Origin: Toxotes chatareus
Lineage: Eukaryota > Chordata > Actinopteri > Toxotidae
Assembly: GCA_016801885.1 (NCBI GenBank)
Contig: CM028897.1
Coordinates: 17,112,501 to 17,176,500, forward strand
DNA length: 64,000 nucleotides
Direction: 5' to 3'
Position 1 is the stretch's first letter; each line of letters opens with the position of its first letter. Positions 1-10,900 of this stretch are shown here, piece after piece. The position numbers and the translations under genes are program-made. The notes beneath the pieces are model-generated. The model saw nothing but the letters and a program-made list of their open reading frames with translations, ran no database searches and was not told the DNA's origin.

Positions 1-2476
1 GCAGTTTTCTCCCTCAGAAGTTTCACACGATTAATGTCTGAAAGCCTCACGTCTCTCACTGATCGGCGAGCCTCCCGTTTCTCATGGCTGAACAATGTAA
101 GCACAGAACTCACCGTAGTGATTACACAAAGTGCAGTTTGATAAATTGCAATCAATCAATCAATCCATCCATCTAAATATGTAAAATTTGTCACATACTT
201 TTCCCATACTGAGACAAAAAAAATCAATGAATTTTTACCACTGATTTTAACTTGCTAATCTTTTTTTCCAATTATATATTTACTAACATTTTTTTCCCTT
301 TATGCCAACACGTTCAGGTTTATTAATGTATATGTACTATGTAAATAAATAGTGTAACAAGAACATAGAAACCAGTGCAAATCAAATGCAGCCCAACCGC
401 CCAACAATAAACCGCATCCTTGCATTGCTTAAGATGTTTTTTTGACACTGCGTCACAGAGGCCTTGATGCAACACAACTTCAGTTGAAGGTATTACATCA
501 AATTAAATGTAACACCAACACATACTAAACCCTACGTAAAGTAATGAAACAACTTACTAATTCTAATTTAACTAAGTATTAAACGTACAGAAGCTGATTC
601 CGAATTAACCATAAACAGTGAATCTAGTAAAATCCAAGTGACAGTGAAGCAAAACTCCAATAATTCTGATCAGTACTGACACTGAACAGTCCAAAGTGAA
701 ACCTCAGTTGCCTTCTCAGACCTGAGGAGCAGTAACAGAAGTGATAAAGACAAAGTGATAAGAGCTCTGAACAAACAAACCACCTGTTAAACCACTTTAT
801 ATGACACGATACAAGGAAAAGATGAAGTTGCAGAAACAAACCTGTCTACTTAAGACATTGTTTATCGTAAGGAAACCACATAAGGGTGTGTGGTTCTTAC
901 AAGATATGGTATTTGCGAGTATGAGCTTCCACAGCAGCATATGTCATCTTGCCGACCACGCGCTGTGCAGAGGTGGTACACAATTGTAGCTCCTTTTCAA
1001 AGAAGGAGAGAGTTTCAGTTCTCAGCAGAGCAGACATACGGGTGAATAATAAGCCAACAGATATGCCTTGCAATGCAGAAAATGTATGTGGGCGTTGCCA
1101 GTGTCTCCTGGATATAAATTTCTATTTCAGCATCTTGGCCTCATTATGATTTAATTCACTATGCTAATTCACCATTATCCTGTCTGATTTTCATCATATT
1201 ACAGAGGTAAATGTGGTTATTTATATTGTACAGCTACACTTACAGATGGCAACAGCACTAACGAACTGGTATCGAACTGATTTCTAAATATATCGGTAAA
1301 AGACAATAATATCAGACAATAAAATTTGTTAACAGTGTTAACCAGCAATCAGCAATATTACTTTTCACAACAGTAGAATGTCCTTAACCTCCTCAGCCAA
1401 TGAGAACCAAGCTTGTCTGGCCTACACCAGTGATTCAGTGACCCTGGGGCAATCAGTCATGAACAATGATAGGAGAAGTAACTGATTAAAAAAAAAAAAA
1501 AGAAAAGTATCCAAGTTGGATCTTAGTGAAATAAAAGTCCCCACGAAAGCATCAGCAAACGTTTCTTTGATCATTTTCCCCACACGAATCACATTCATTC
1601 AACTTAGTTTCACTCCGTATTTTTCCCCTGGTTGTCGACACCCCTTCTGCAGTAGCTCCAAACGGTTTGTGAACCACTGCCCTGGGGATACATGCAAAAC
1701 TCAACTACATTAACTTAGCTGGACTAAAAAAATAGCATTTATGACTTGATTAACTAATATATATCAATATATTTATATTAGGATTACAAAATAAACGAGC
1801 AAAACAGGATTACAAACTGGTACGATGTCGATCTTAAGTAAATTTACAACAACTGGTATGCTGCCTGTCAATCTGAGTCAGCTGTCACCGCATATGACGA
1901 CTGCAAGCTGCAAACTAGTTAGCATCCAAGCAGAGAAGTTTAGCTTTAGGTTAGCTAAACATAACGAGCAAATGATTGAAACATAAAGTTAAAAGTAAAG
2001 ATGAATGACTGTAATTGTTTAAATAATTATTAAACAGATTAAATAATCATCTAACTGTAAGGTTGAACAGTTAAAGCAGTAAATAAAACTAATGGATAAA
2101 CTGCTAAAACAGTTGGCTAAAAGATAAAGAATATTCTGTGGGAATAGTTGGCTAAATGTAGGAATAAACAGTTGAAATAATTTACCTCAGCTTCTAGTAG
2201 TATGAGTGTGAAGGCCTGAGCAACCTGACAGTTCACAAAAACTGTGTAGGGATTTCCACATTTATATTAAAAATCACAGTGAGAACACACTTTGTACGTG
2301 ATTGTGCTGATAAAAACAGCTGCTAACCACTGGTTTAAACAGTAGTTTGACTAATCCACCTACTAGAGTCTTCGAAGGCTTTCAACAGCATCTCACTGCC
2401 TCCCTCCACAAGCAGAGTTTGTTCAGTTGTCATGGAGATGGCTGTCTTGTCAAAGAGACGCAAGTATGAAGCTGTA
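1..2476 (-). CDS. Unidentified gene, partial, several predicted exons
   Basis: I do not recognise this gene. Four stretches on the minus strand read as coding exons between proper splice signals. One near 2364-2476 holds a possible start and the peptide MTTEQTLLVEGGSEMLLKAF. The next is 2186-2224 (13 codons, VAQAFTLILLEAE), then 901-992 (30 codons, including QRVVGKMTYAAVEAHTRKYH), then 1-87, which leaves the window (HEKREARRSVRDVRLSD). The last three join in frame: phase 0 into 901-992, then two leftover bases completed by the exon at 87. The junction between the first two is not resolved; the plausible donor near 2364 gives the wrong phase, so an exon may be missing or the upstream part may be wrong. 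The peptide is rich in charged residues and looks helical. It could be a coiled-coil protein, but I assign no function. Confidence 0.4.
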
Positions 2477-2836
2477 ACAAAAAGATCATTGAAAAAAATG
2501 GATGAAGGAGTCTGTTTCTCTGCTATGTTTCATCTGAGTTTGTGTAGTTCCAAGGAAACCACGTAGTCATTTACAGAACTCACTTCAGCACTAAAAAGCT
2601 CTGCAGTGACACCTAGTGACCGACTCCCCACTTAGCCTCTACTGACACCACAAAATGCCCTTATGAATCCATGGTGCAGACATTCATTAAAGAATAACTA
2701 CTGAACCACTGGTCTCAGAGATTTAATTTCAAAATCAATACAGATGTTTATATAGAACATATGAAAACAACAAACACATTAACAGACAAATATATAACGT
2801 ACACAACATTACTGACTACACACCACCATCCTTCCT
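2477..2836. other. spc24 3' flank
   Basis: This stretch holds the spc24 3' UTR on the minus strand and the short space before the next predicted exons. I see no clear canonical poly(A) signal and no other gene. Confidence 0.4.
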
Positions 2837-5608
2837 CTACCACTCAGTGCTCACAAAGCCCCACAGCTGGTCGCTTACTTCACTCTGAGATCGCAGAGAG
2901 GTGTCAATGTTGATGGGAGTTGCCAGGTCTGCACCATAGTGCACTACAAGAAGAGGAAGCAAACTTACATAGTGAGGCCATATTATCAGACACCTTCACT
3001 GACACAACGCACAATACTGTGTTCACAAAAATAACCACTAAAAGGGAAACTGTACCTCCTTTCACGATGTTGGGTGGTGTATTGTACTCCCACTTGATCT
3101 TGGTTATTAGGTAGTACACCTGAGCCACATACCTGCAGATGGAAGATATAAAAAAAAAATCTGAAAATAACATCACATCACTTTAAAGTCTTCAGTGCAT
3201 CTGCTGGAACCTGAAAGCTTCCTGGGTCAACCCCAGTCTGTGAAAGAGCAAAGTGAGTTATTCAAATCTTGTGTTCTACACAGGTTTTTTTTTTTTGCTC
3301 TCATCAAAGCACGCAGTGATGCCTTCTTGATTTGACGGCAGCAGCTGTGAGGTTGCAACTAATTAATTACACTACTCACAATAAGTTAGGGATATTGTTA
3401 TTTACATGAGTGCTTTTCCTATTTGGTCTGAACTTTAATGAAATAAGTAAAAGTTCCCTTTGATATTACTAATAATGAATGAGAAGAAACAACATTTGCA
3501 TTAGTTTAATATTTATTACCCCAAAAATTTAGACAATAACAAGGATAGCCCCAAATAACAAAAATTGACAGTCAGTAGTGGGTGTTTCCACCATTTGCTG
3601 CAATGACAGCTTGACAGAGACGTCTCATGCTCCTCACTAGCCTCATGATGGTGTTCTGAAGCAATGCGTTCCACTCTTCCACAAGTGCTACACGCAGTTC
3701 TGCCAGGTCACGTGGGGGTGGGGGTGGGGGTATGATCATCCAGTCTGTGCTTCAGCTGGTCCCAGATGTGCTCTATGGGGTTCAGGTCAGGGGACATTGC
3801 TGGCCATACCATATGAGGCACTCCGACTTCCTGAAGTCGAGCTGGTAGACCACTGCTGCATTGTCCAGATCACATGGTCTTGTGCCCACTGTAAACATTC
3901 ACAGCTGTGTCTTGGTCTCAGTGGAGTCACCTGCAATGGCCGTCTGGCATTCAAGCCAAAGCGGTAGAGTCGGTTGCGAATGGTTTGTCTGGAAACCCTA
4001 GTACCCCTCACATCTCGTAAATGGGCCTGCAGCTGTGTGGCAGTTGCATAAGGATGTCTGAGTGCATAGGTCCTCAGGTACTGGTCATCGTTGCGGTCTG
4101 TCACTCGTGGGGCTCCACTCCTGGGTCTGTCACGAACTCTGCCAGTAGTTCTGTGTCTTGATGCAAGTCTGATGACACTTTGAGACGCACCAAGTTCACG
4201 AGCAACATCTGACTGCCTGACACCGACCCAAAGGCACGCTATGGCCAGGTGCCGCTGCTCGTCCATTAAGTTACGTCATGTGTTCATGGCTGTTTGAATG
4301 ATGAAATTGGAATAACTTACTGACAATACCAGCTTTTTATACCCACAGAATGTTGAAATTGATGTCACATTGAAAATGGTTGTCTTTTAGTATTTTTTGG
4401 TAATGGCCCCAATATGTAAGGCACACTGTACACAGTGAGACCATTACGTGGAAAACACAAAATGAGGTGTGTCTATAACCCCAATACAATTGCCTCCCTA
4501 TCCCAAAAATCTCTGAAGTGAAACAAACACCGTATGTATGACATCCACTGAGTCTCTCACAATATCCCTAACTTATTGTGAGTAGTGCCATTTCTTTTTT
4601 AAAGTTGATTCATCTATAGATTATTTTCTTGACTAATTCATCGATCATTTTGTCTATAAAATCTTAGTGTGAGAAGATTGTGAGTGAGAAATACTCATTA
4701 TAATTTTGCCAGAGCTCAAGACGAAGTCTTCAAATGTCTTGATTTGTCTGACTTTTGTTTTGACACTCCAAAACGCAAGATATTCGGTTTATAATTATAT
4801 GAAACGGAAAAAGGAGGCGAATCCTTACTAATCATCCATTTAAAAAAGCTTAATCCAGAAAATGTTTAGCACTTTTTCTTAAAAGGAATTCAGCTTCTTT
4901 TTTGAGACTTTTCCAACCAAACCTTCTGCAGCAATGCAGATCTGTCAAAACAGAAGAGAAATTAAAAAAAAAAAAAAACATTTGGAGACGCCTCAACGAT
5001 TGAAAAAGGGGCAGTTCAAAACTTCATAGAAGTCAGACTTTCTAAAGTGTGGCAGTTTCATTACTGAATATGTGATACTCACACTGCTGAAGGGATAACC
5101 TCTGTGGTGTCTTCATCCACCTCGCTCTGAAGAGTCTCAAGCTCGTGTTCAGTGTTTCTCAGACTCTCTAACTCTCCCTTCAGGAACCTGGAGGAGGGTT
5201 AAGGATGCTAACAAAGAAAAGGGTGAAAGCAGCTGGACGGGATTCATAAATGACACTGAAAAGATCTGACTATGTCCACTGCAAACACAAACAAGCAATA
5301 AAAGGATACTGTAATTCTGAGTCAGTGATCTGGCTCTTGGCTATGCACTGCCTCAGCTGCTCCTCCAGACTCTCCAGGTCCCTCTCCTTTTGCTTCTTCT
5401 CCTCCTCCATGTCCAGCAGCCTCTGGCCCACACTTTCTTCAATCTGAGCCTCTTCTGTGGGCAATGGACAGTGACAGTGAGATGACAAAGGAGTAAAGAC
5501 ATAGGGAGAATTCTGCAGATGAAGATAAGAAGAACTGGATCCAGGTCTGAAACACTGTGAGCTAGAATGTACAGGAGATGTAAACAAGCTACATTTGGCT
5601 GACACCCA

Positions 5609-5647
<39 letters not shown>

Positions 5648-5917
5648 CGTAAATGAGACACAGTGTTCCACAAAAATACAGGAAAACAGAATAGTGGAGA
5701 ACACTGAGAGCTAACGAGAAACAAGAGACCATTAAATGTCTGATTACTTGCCTTTTAAAATCTGTGTCACAATCTTCTTTGTTTCAATGTGCTGATCAAA
5801 AAGGGCCTGATATTCATCTTTCATGAGTTTGAGTTTCTCGGTCTTGCTGCTGTTGATGAAGGCCAGTATCTCCTCTCCCGTCTCCTCCAAGTCTTGAAAC
5901 TTATGACCCTGAGCCAT
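2837..5917 (-). CDS. spc24: Kinetochore protein Spc24
   Basis: Spc24 is a subunit of the NDC80 complex. It pairs with Spc25, and their C-terminal heads attach the complex to the inner kinetochore. Five coding exons join in frame: 5752-5917, 5310-5454, 5083-5187, 3056-3132 and 2837-2943. They give 199 residues, against about 197 in human. Residues 1 to about 125 are charged and coiled-coil-like. The C-terminal head carries the family signature (VDEDTTEVIPSAVYVAQVYY) and ends in STEW; human ends in DTEW. The start at 5917 has the usual Spc24 spacing. Intron 1 only keeps frame with a GC donor (AG|GCAAGT). Intron 2 has a GTATCCTTT donor and a TCCTTAAC branch site, so it is U12-type. Intron 3 holds a transposon remnant. 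Human SPC24 lies beside LDLR, which fits this locus. Confidence 0.95.
3370..4587 (-). mobile_element. Tc1/mariner-like DNA transposon, internally deleted
   Basis: Inverted terminal repeats of 29 bases at 3370-3398 and 4559-4587 match each other, starting CACTACTCACAATAAGTTAG. A TA dinucleotide, the usual Tc1 target, flanks the left end; the right flank reads CC, so that copy of the target has mutated. Between the ends lies a transposase remnant on the minus strand. The element is about 1.2 kb, shorter than a full Tc1 element of about 1.6 kb, because the catalytic core is gone. It sits in spc24 intron 3 and inside an older dispersed repeat (pieces near 3349-3369 and 4588-4975). Confidence 0.9.
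3572..4266 (-). pseudogene. Tc1-like transposase remnant
   Basis: The N-terminal part (4266 down to about 3850) keeps the paired helix-turn-helix DNA-binding region of Tc1 transposases, including SDVARELGASQSVIRL and the GRVRDRPRSGAPR linker. After the motif DHVIWTMQQW the sequence jumps straight to the end of the catalytic domain in another frame, where SPDLNPIEHIWDQLK holds the third acidic residue of the DDE/D triad. The region that should carry the first two catalytic aspartates is deleted. A G-rich run near 3713-3732 adds a repetitive stretch. It cannot encode an active enzyme; the short terminal repeats might still be moved by a related transposase. Confidence 0.88.
4588..4975 (+). repeat. 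Dispersed repeat, copy 1 of 4, split by the Tc1-like element
   Basis: The right part shows GATTATTTTCTTGACTAATT and TCTTCAAATGTCTTGATTTG, and the left end (GTTGCAACTAATTAATTA) lies at about 3349-3369 on the other side of the transposon. The older repeat was therefore present before the Tc1-like insertion. Confidence 0.7.
5188..5309 (-). other. spc24: U12-type (minor spliceosome) intron 2 of spc24
   Basis: Read on the minus strand, the donor is GTATCCTTTTATTG, matching the minor-class consensus RTATCCTTT. The branch motif TCCTTAAC sits at 5205-5198, followed by only ten bases to the AG acceptor. Both motifs and the short branch-to-acceptor distance are diagnostic of U12 introns. The intron is 122 nt and joins GAATTACA to GTTCCTG in frame. 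Confidence 0.9.
5615..5646. repeat. (TA)n microsatellite
   Basis: Sixteen TA units in spc24 intron 1. Confidence 0.95.
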
Positions 5918-7881
5918 TGTGGTGGCACTGGCAGCTAACAGAAGAGATTAAACAAACAAGAAAATATTATTATTAAATATTAGTTTGTAGTTTTACCTCG
6001 CAAGGGGCAATGAGTGACAACTCATCAAGGTTTGTTGAGCTTCACATTTGTACCAACAGTAAAAAACAATATCTAAATGCTTCTTTCAACACTGTTACCT
6101 CAACGCTGAACCTCACTAACGCTAACTTATTCAAATAAGAATAAGAATTTTTAACTAAACTAAAAGCAACAGTCGAGTAACACATTAGCTAAAGTGCGTG
6201 AAACCTCGTTTTGTTTACCGTGTTTACAACGTTAACTACGTACCGTTTAAACGTTAGTTACGTGGCTAGCTAAAGTTTGATTATAAAAAATGCTACACGT
6301 TACATGTTACAATAAGATTACCGACTTTATATCTAACTAGTGAGAACGCAGTTTATAGGAAAAATAAGACACTTATTTGTAAAACTCAAGCATTCAAACA
6401 CACCCGACAGATCCTTTCCGTGATTCAAACTCAGAGCCTGAGCGCGCCTCTTATTTTCTTCTTCTTTGGTCATTGGCGGATTTCCTCCAGCCTCTCATAG
6501 CACACCGCCACCTACTGCACAGGAGAGAGAGAGCCGTTACACTGTGACTATACCACATTCAAAAGAAGAATACCAAGAAATGCAGAGCGTGTTCTTGTCT
6601 TCCTAAGTTTCTGGAGTAAATAAAACAAAAAAACAACCATTTTGCTCTCGTTATTTGTCTCCTGCCTCATACTGTTTTTAAATATTCATATTCATTCTCT
6701 TTGTTTTCCCTTGACATTGTGCTTTTTTGGCACGTTTTAATTAACTACAAGTATAAGATAGGAAAAATGGTGCAAGAAACAGGAGACTGTATAAAAAAAT
6801 GTAAACGTGTTTACATGTGTTTTCATTATGGACTGTTTGAACATGTATGGACCAACATATTACTATTTATTATAATTATTTTTTTAATCTTAAAAGGATC
6901 ATTTCAAAACACAGGCATTTCAGGAATATTAAGCTTTAAAGGCATTAGGCCTTAAATGAAACTCCTTCATTTCTGCATACTAGAGAAAATTGTATGAATA
7001 AACTGTGGGTTATCACTAAACCATTTATCTAACCTGAATGCTACATATATCCATTCACAAACGAACTAGCAGCACAAACAGTTGGCATTTTTAGTGGAAA
7101 TATGATACAAATATTTTTTGATAGGCTGCTCTCTTCTTGAGACATTTTGTATTGTTTTCTTTTCCCTTTAAATTTGGTGCCATACCACCAGTTCTTTTAT
7201 CCTCAGCAATTCTTCCATTCACTACACTTTCAAACAGTGCCTGCATCTTATGTTCATAGCCAAGACAAACAGATATGATTACATTGTTGGAGTGTTGTCT
7301 ATATACAGCCATGTTAATGTTAATGTATTTTTGCTTACAAACAAAAGGAAAACTTAAGAATCATGGAGGCGCTCGAATTTTTAAGTGTTTCTGCATAACT
7401 ATTACCTCACCCCCACACAATATAAGCATGCACTTATTTTATAGTATCTTTCCACCTGGTTCACACCTTCTAGCACACAGTTTATCTATGGCTCAAATAT
7501 TTGTTCAAACAGCTGTGGAAGGACACAGGAAGGCCAGCAGATTACAGATGTGGGTTAAATTAGGATTAAAAGACTCTCTTAAACTAAAAGCATCTTTTTA
7601 CATCACCAACAAACTTTTTCAGATATGTCTAAAAATGCACAGAAATCAAGAGTTTTACTGCATGTTTATTACACTTTGTGAAATCTAATGTTCACAATAA
7701 GAAACACAGCAAGATAGAATGGGTTCAACTCACTACCTGCCCCATAATTTCTGGGCTTATGGTGAGAAGCTAACTGCACTCAATTGTAAATAGGGTACAG
7801 GTAAAAAAAATCCATAGTTTTGGGTTGAAATCAAATGCGAGGTCATAAAACAACAGATAATGAACCATTCCTAATAATGAA
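5918..7881. other. spc24 upstream region and intergenic space to kri1
   Basis: This holds the spc24 promoter and 5' UTR on the minus strand, probably up to about 6520, and then AT-rich intergenic sequence. Open frames here (for example 7275-7688 plus) have no splice context or recognisable peptide. I see no further gene. Confidence 0.5.
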
Positions 7882-7887
7882 TTTATT
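7882..7887 (-). terminator. kri1: kri1 poly(A) signal
   Basis: AATAAA on the minus strand, about 55 nt after the kri1 stop codon. It implies a very short 3' UTR. Position and motif are as expected; use is inferred. Confidence 0.5.
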
Positions 7888-7942
7888 CATTAGATGATAA
7901 AAACCAGCGGACTGTACTAAGATAGTGGCTCAGTGGAAATCA

Positions 7943-10900
7943 TCACTCCTTGTTTTTCTGCTTTTCTTTCTTCTCCTGTGCTTTTCTTTTCTGTCTGCCG
8001 ATCTGTCTGAAGTACAGTCTCTTGGGGTTCAGACCGTAGGCCTTCAGTCTCTGTCTACTGAACTCACGGCCACCTATTTTCACCCTGGCGGTTCCTGATA
8101 TGAGGCGTCCACCTGAATGCTTGTGCTTCTTCTTGGACCATGTTGGCCTCTCAGTCCTGTCTTTCACTTCATCTGTTTTATCTGCTGCTTCGTCAGCAGT
8201 AATCTGGGGTTCCTCTTCCTGTTTCATCTTCTTTTTCTTGGGTATCAGAATCTCTTCCTCCTCTTCTTCCACATTGTCCCCTGCCTCTCTTAGAGCCTGG
8301 GTGAGCGTCTCATCTGTAGGGTCCATAACGGAGGCTGCATCACCATCCTCTGCTTCTCTGCCTCGCTTCTCAGCGCTCTTCAGACGATCTCTTCTCTTCT
8401 TCCCCACCTTGGTTTTAGCCTCTGCCAACTCTTTATCTTCCCTGTAGATTAAATTCAGATAAGCACCGTCACACATACAGTAAAGGTGGATTTATTATCA
8501 CGGGCATGTCTGATTGGTTTGTGCGTTGTGTCATACTCACTCAGTATATACAGAGCTCAGGATTTCTTTCTTCTTCCTGTCATTCTGAGCCTTGATTTTA
8601 TAGTTTTTCAAATCACTCATCTCTTCCTTTTCAGACCTGAGAGAATGAAAGAAAAAGTTTCAAGTGTGATAATCAACCTGAGACAAGAGAACAGGCACAG
8701 CACTTTAAAGACAGGGTCAGTACCTGAACATGCAGGTCTTCTTCAGAGAACACCATCGGTTCAGCTCCTTGTCATCAGCATTTAAAATCTGAGGAAAGAG
8801 CCAAAGTCATTTATTAGTTCAAATCAACAAGTCAATGTATTATGTAACACTGATATTTGGTCTTTTTTTTTTTATCATCAGATACATAAGCTTTTTAGAG
8901 ATCGTGCCTGCTGTGCTGTGTAATCACTGTGTGGTCTGCTCAGAGAGAAGATTAAACTGAGATCATTCTCTGGTCAGAGCTTTCCCCAGAGGGAAGCAAT
9001 ACCAGATCAGTCCTATCAGACTCATCACTGCAGCATTACTGACATATAATGTTTTTATTTTGTTTTACCCAAATTACAATATTACAACTGACTGTTCACA
9101 AAAGCCCTCCCCCATCTAATGACTGTCCAATCATAGCTCAGTAACTACACACAGATGAGGTGTGCATGGATCTGTAGTAAGAGATTTAATGTACATACAA
9201 GAGGCAAGGGTGAAAGCAACAGACTAAAATGTCTTTGTCTGCCCTAACACATGCATCCCCAGCTCACTGGTATACTACATACAGTAGTAACAAAGTTTTA
9301 CTTCCAAGACCAAAGTCATTTCATACTGCATCATTCTGTGGGGTTAAAGATCATCTTAAAACGCCGCTGTTCAAGACCAGCACATCCACTATGCAGTGCA
9401 GCATTTGCCTGCTGTGAAGGAGCAGGCTCTGGATGTTATCACACTACATTGGATTTGGGAGGAAAATATATGATTTGAAAATACAAACAAGTACTAGCTA
9501 AGCAGCCAAATACTAGTTCCATTTGTACACAAACTAATATTTATCATTTCCATATCTTCTAAATGGAAAATTAACTGTAATGATGCTATGCTTTGCCCGG
9601 GATATGTAGCTTTAGCTTTTTCTTTTTTTAGACGTCAAGTGAATATATTACACCCTTTTACAAGATTTTAAAAGCTCAGAGACAGCCTTTTCAGCCAACT
9701 AATGCAGCAGTAAATAAGAGATGTGGGGGCTTAGTGAACAGTCAGTTATTTGGAGTTGAAGATGCTGCTGTTCTCACCTCATCAGTGCTCAGGCCAAAGT
9801 CGTTGGGCAGGACCTGCCTGTAGCGAAACCTGCACGGGAGGTCATCTATTATGTCCTCATAGTCCAGTTTATAGTACTCGTCCAAGTACTGTTCGAAGCT
9901 CTTCTCCTCTGAAATACAAACAGCCTTCAGTTTGGTAACAACCACAACTGATATTACTGAATGTTAGAAGGGTAGTTACGTTTCAACGGCAGGTTTACTG
10001 ACACTTACGAGGATCAAACACAGGCTTGTTTTGAGTGATGACCTCTGCAAAGTAAGACTTCTTTCTCTTTTTGCCCATTTGGGGCATATCCTTTTTCTTC
10101 ATCTTCCTCTCCTGTTTCTTCTGCTTCTTGGAGGCAGTGTGTTGGTTGGGGTCATACTCTGCATCCATCTATTTCAACAGGATGAACTCTGGTGAGCGAG
10201 TTCCTCTTAACCATTAATAAAAGAAGCACCATGCAGGTAACCAGCTGAGGTGAGGATGAAATAACCGTGTCAACTCACAACGAAGCCTTCGTCTTCGCAG
10301 TGTGGTTCAGAGGCATCATATTCTTCTCCGCCGTAGTCTTCTTCCTCTTCAATGTAGTCATCCTCTCGTCCCTCTCCCGTCCATGTGTCCCAGTTCCAGT
10401 GCTCTGTTACACACACACAAGAAGCCACGAGTTACATCTACAGAAAAGTATAATATATACATGCAGTTAATTGAATTAACAGTTTCTTACACTATCCAAG
10501 CTACTACTGCAAATCAAAACACAGAAGAATAATTAGCAACACACTGTTCTTGTTGCTATATAGGTATTCAAATCCCATTAATTTTCTCCTTACCATTCCT
10601 TGCAAATGTGAAGAAAAAGCTTTAGCTACATGTGAAATATAAGTTATCATTCAGTGGTAACTGCAGGAAAAAGTGGCAGTAACAGGTCTGAGGTGATGGA
10701 ATTACCATTGCATGTTAATAAAACCTGCACAGCTCAACAATGCTGCATCAGCGAACATGAAGAAAACACAGGTTTACCCTCAAGTTCATCATCATCATCA
10801 AACTGAGGCTTTTCTTCTTCTTCCTCTCCATAGTATTCATCGCCAAAGAATTTCTGCAAACAGAACAGAAACTGTGATCTTCTATGTGCTTCAAAATGGA

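Noticed and set aside
7275..7688. Plus-strand open frame of 137 codons between spc24 and kri1
   Set aside because: AT-rich, no family resemblance, and no promoter or splice signals seen.
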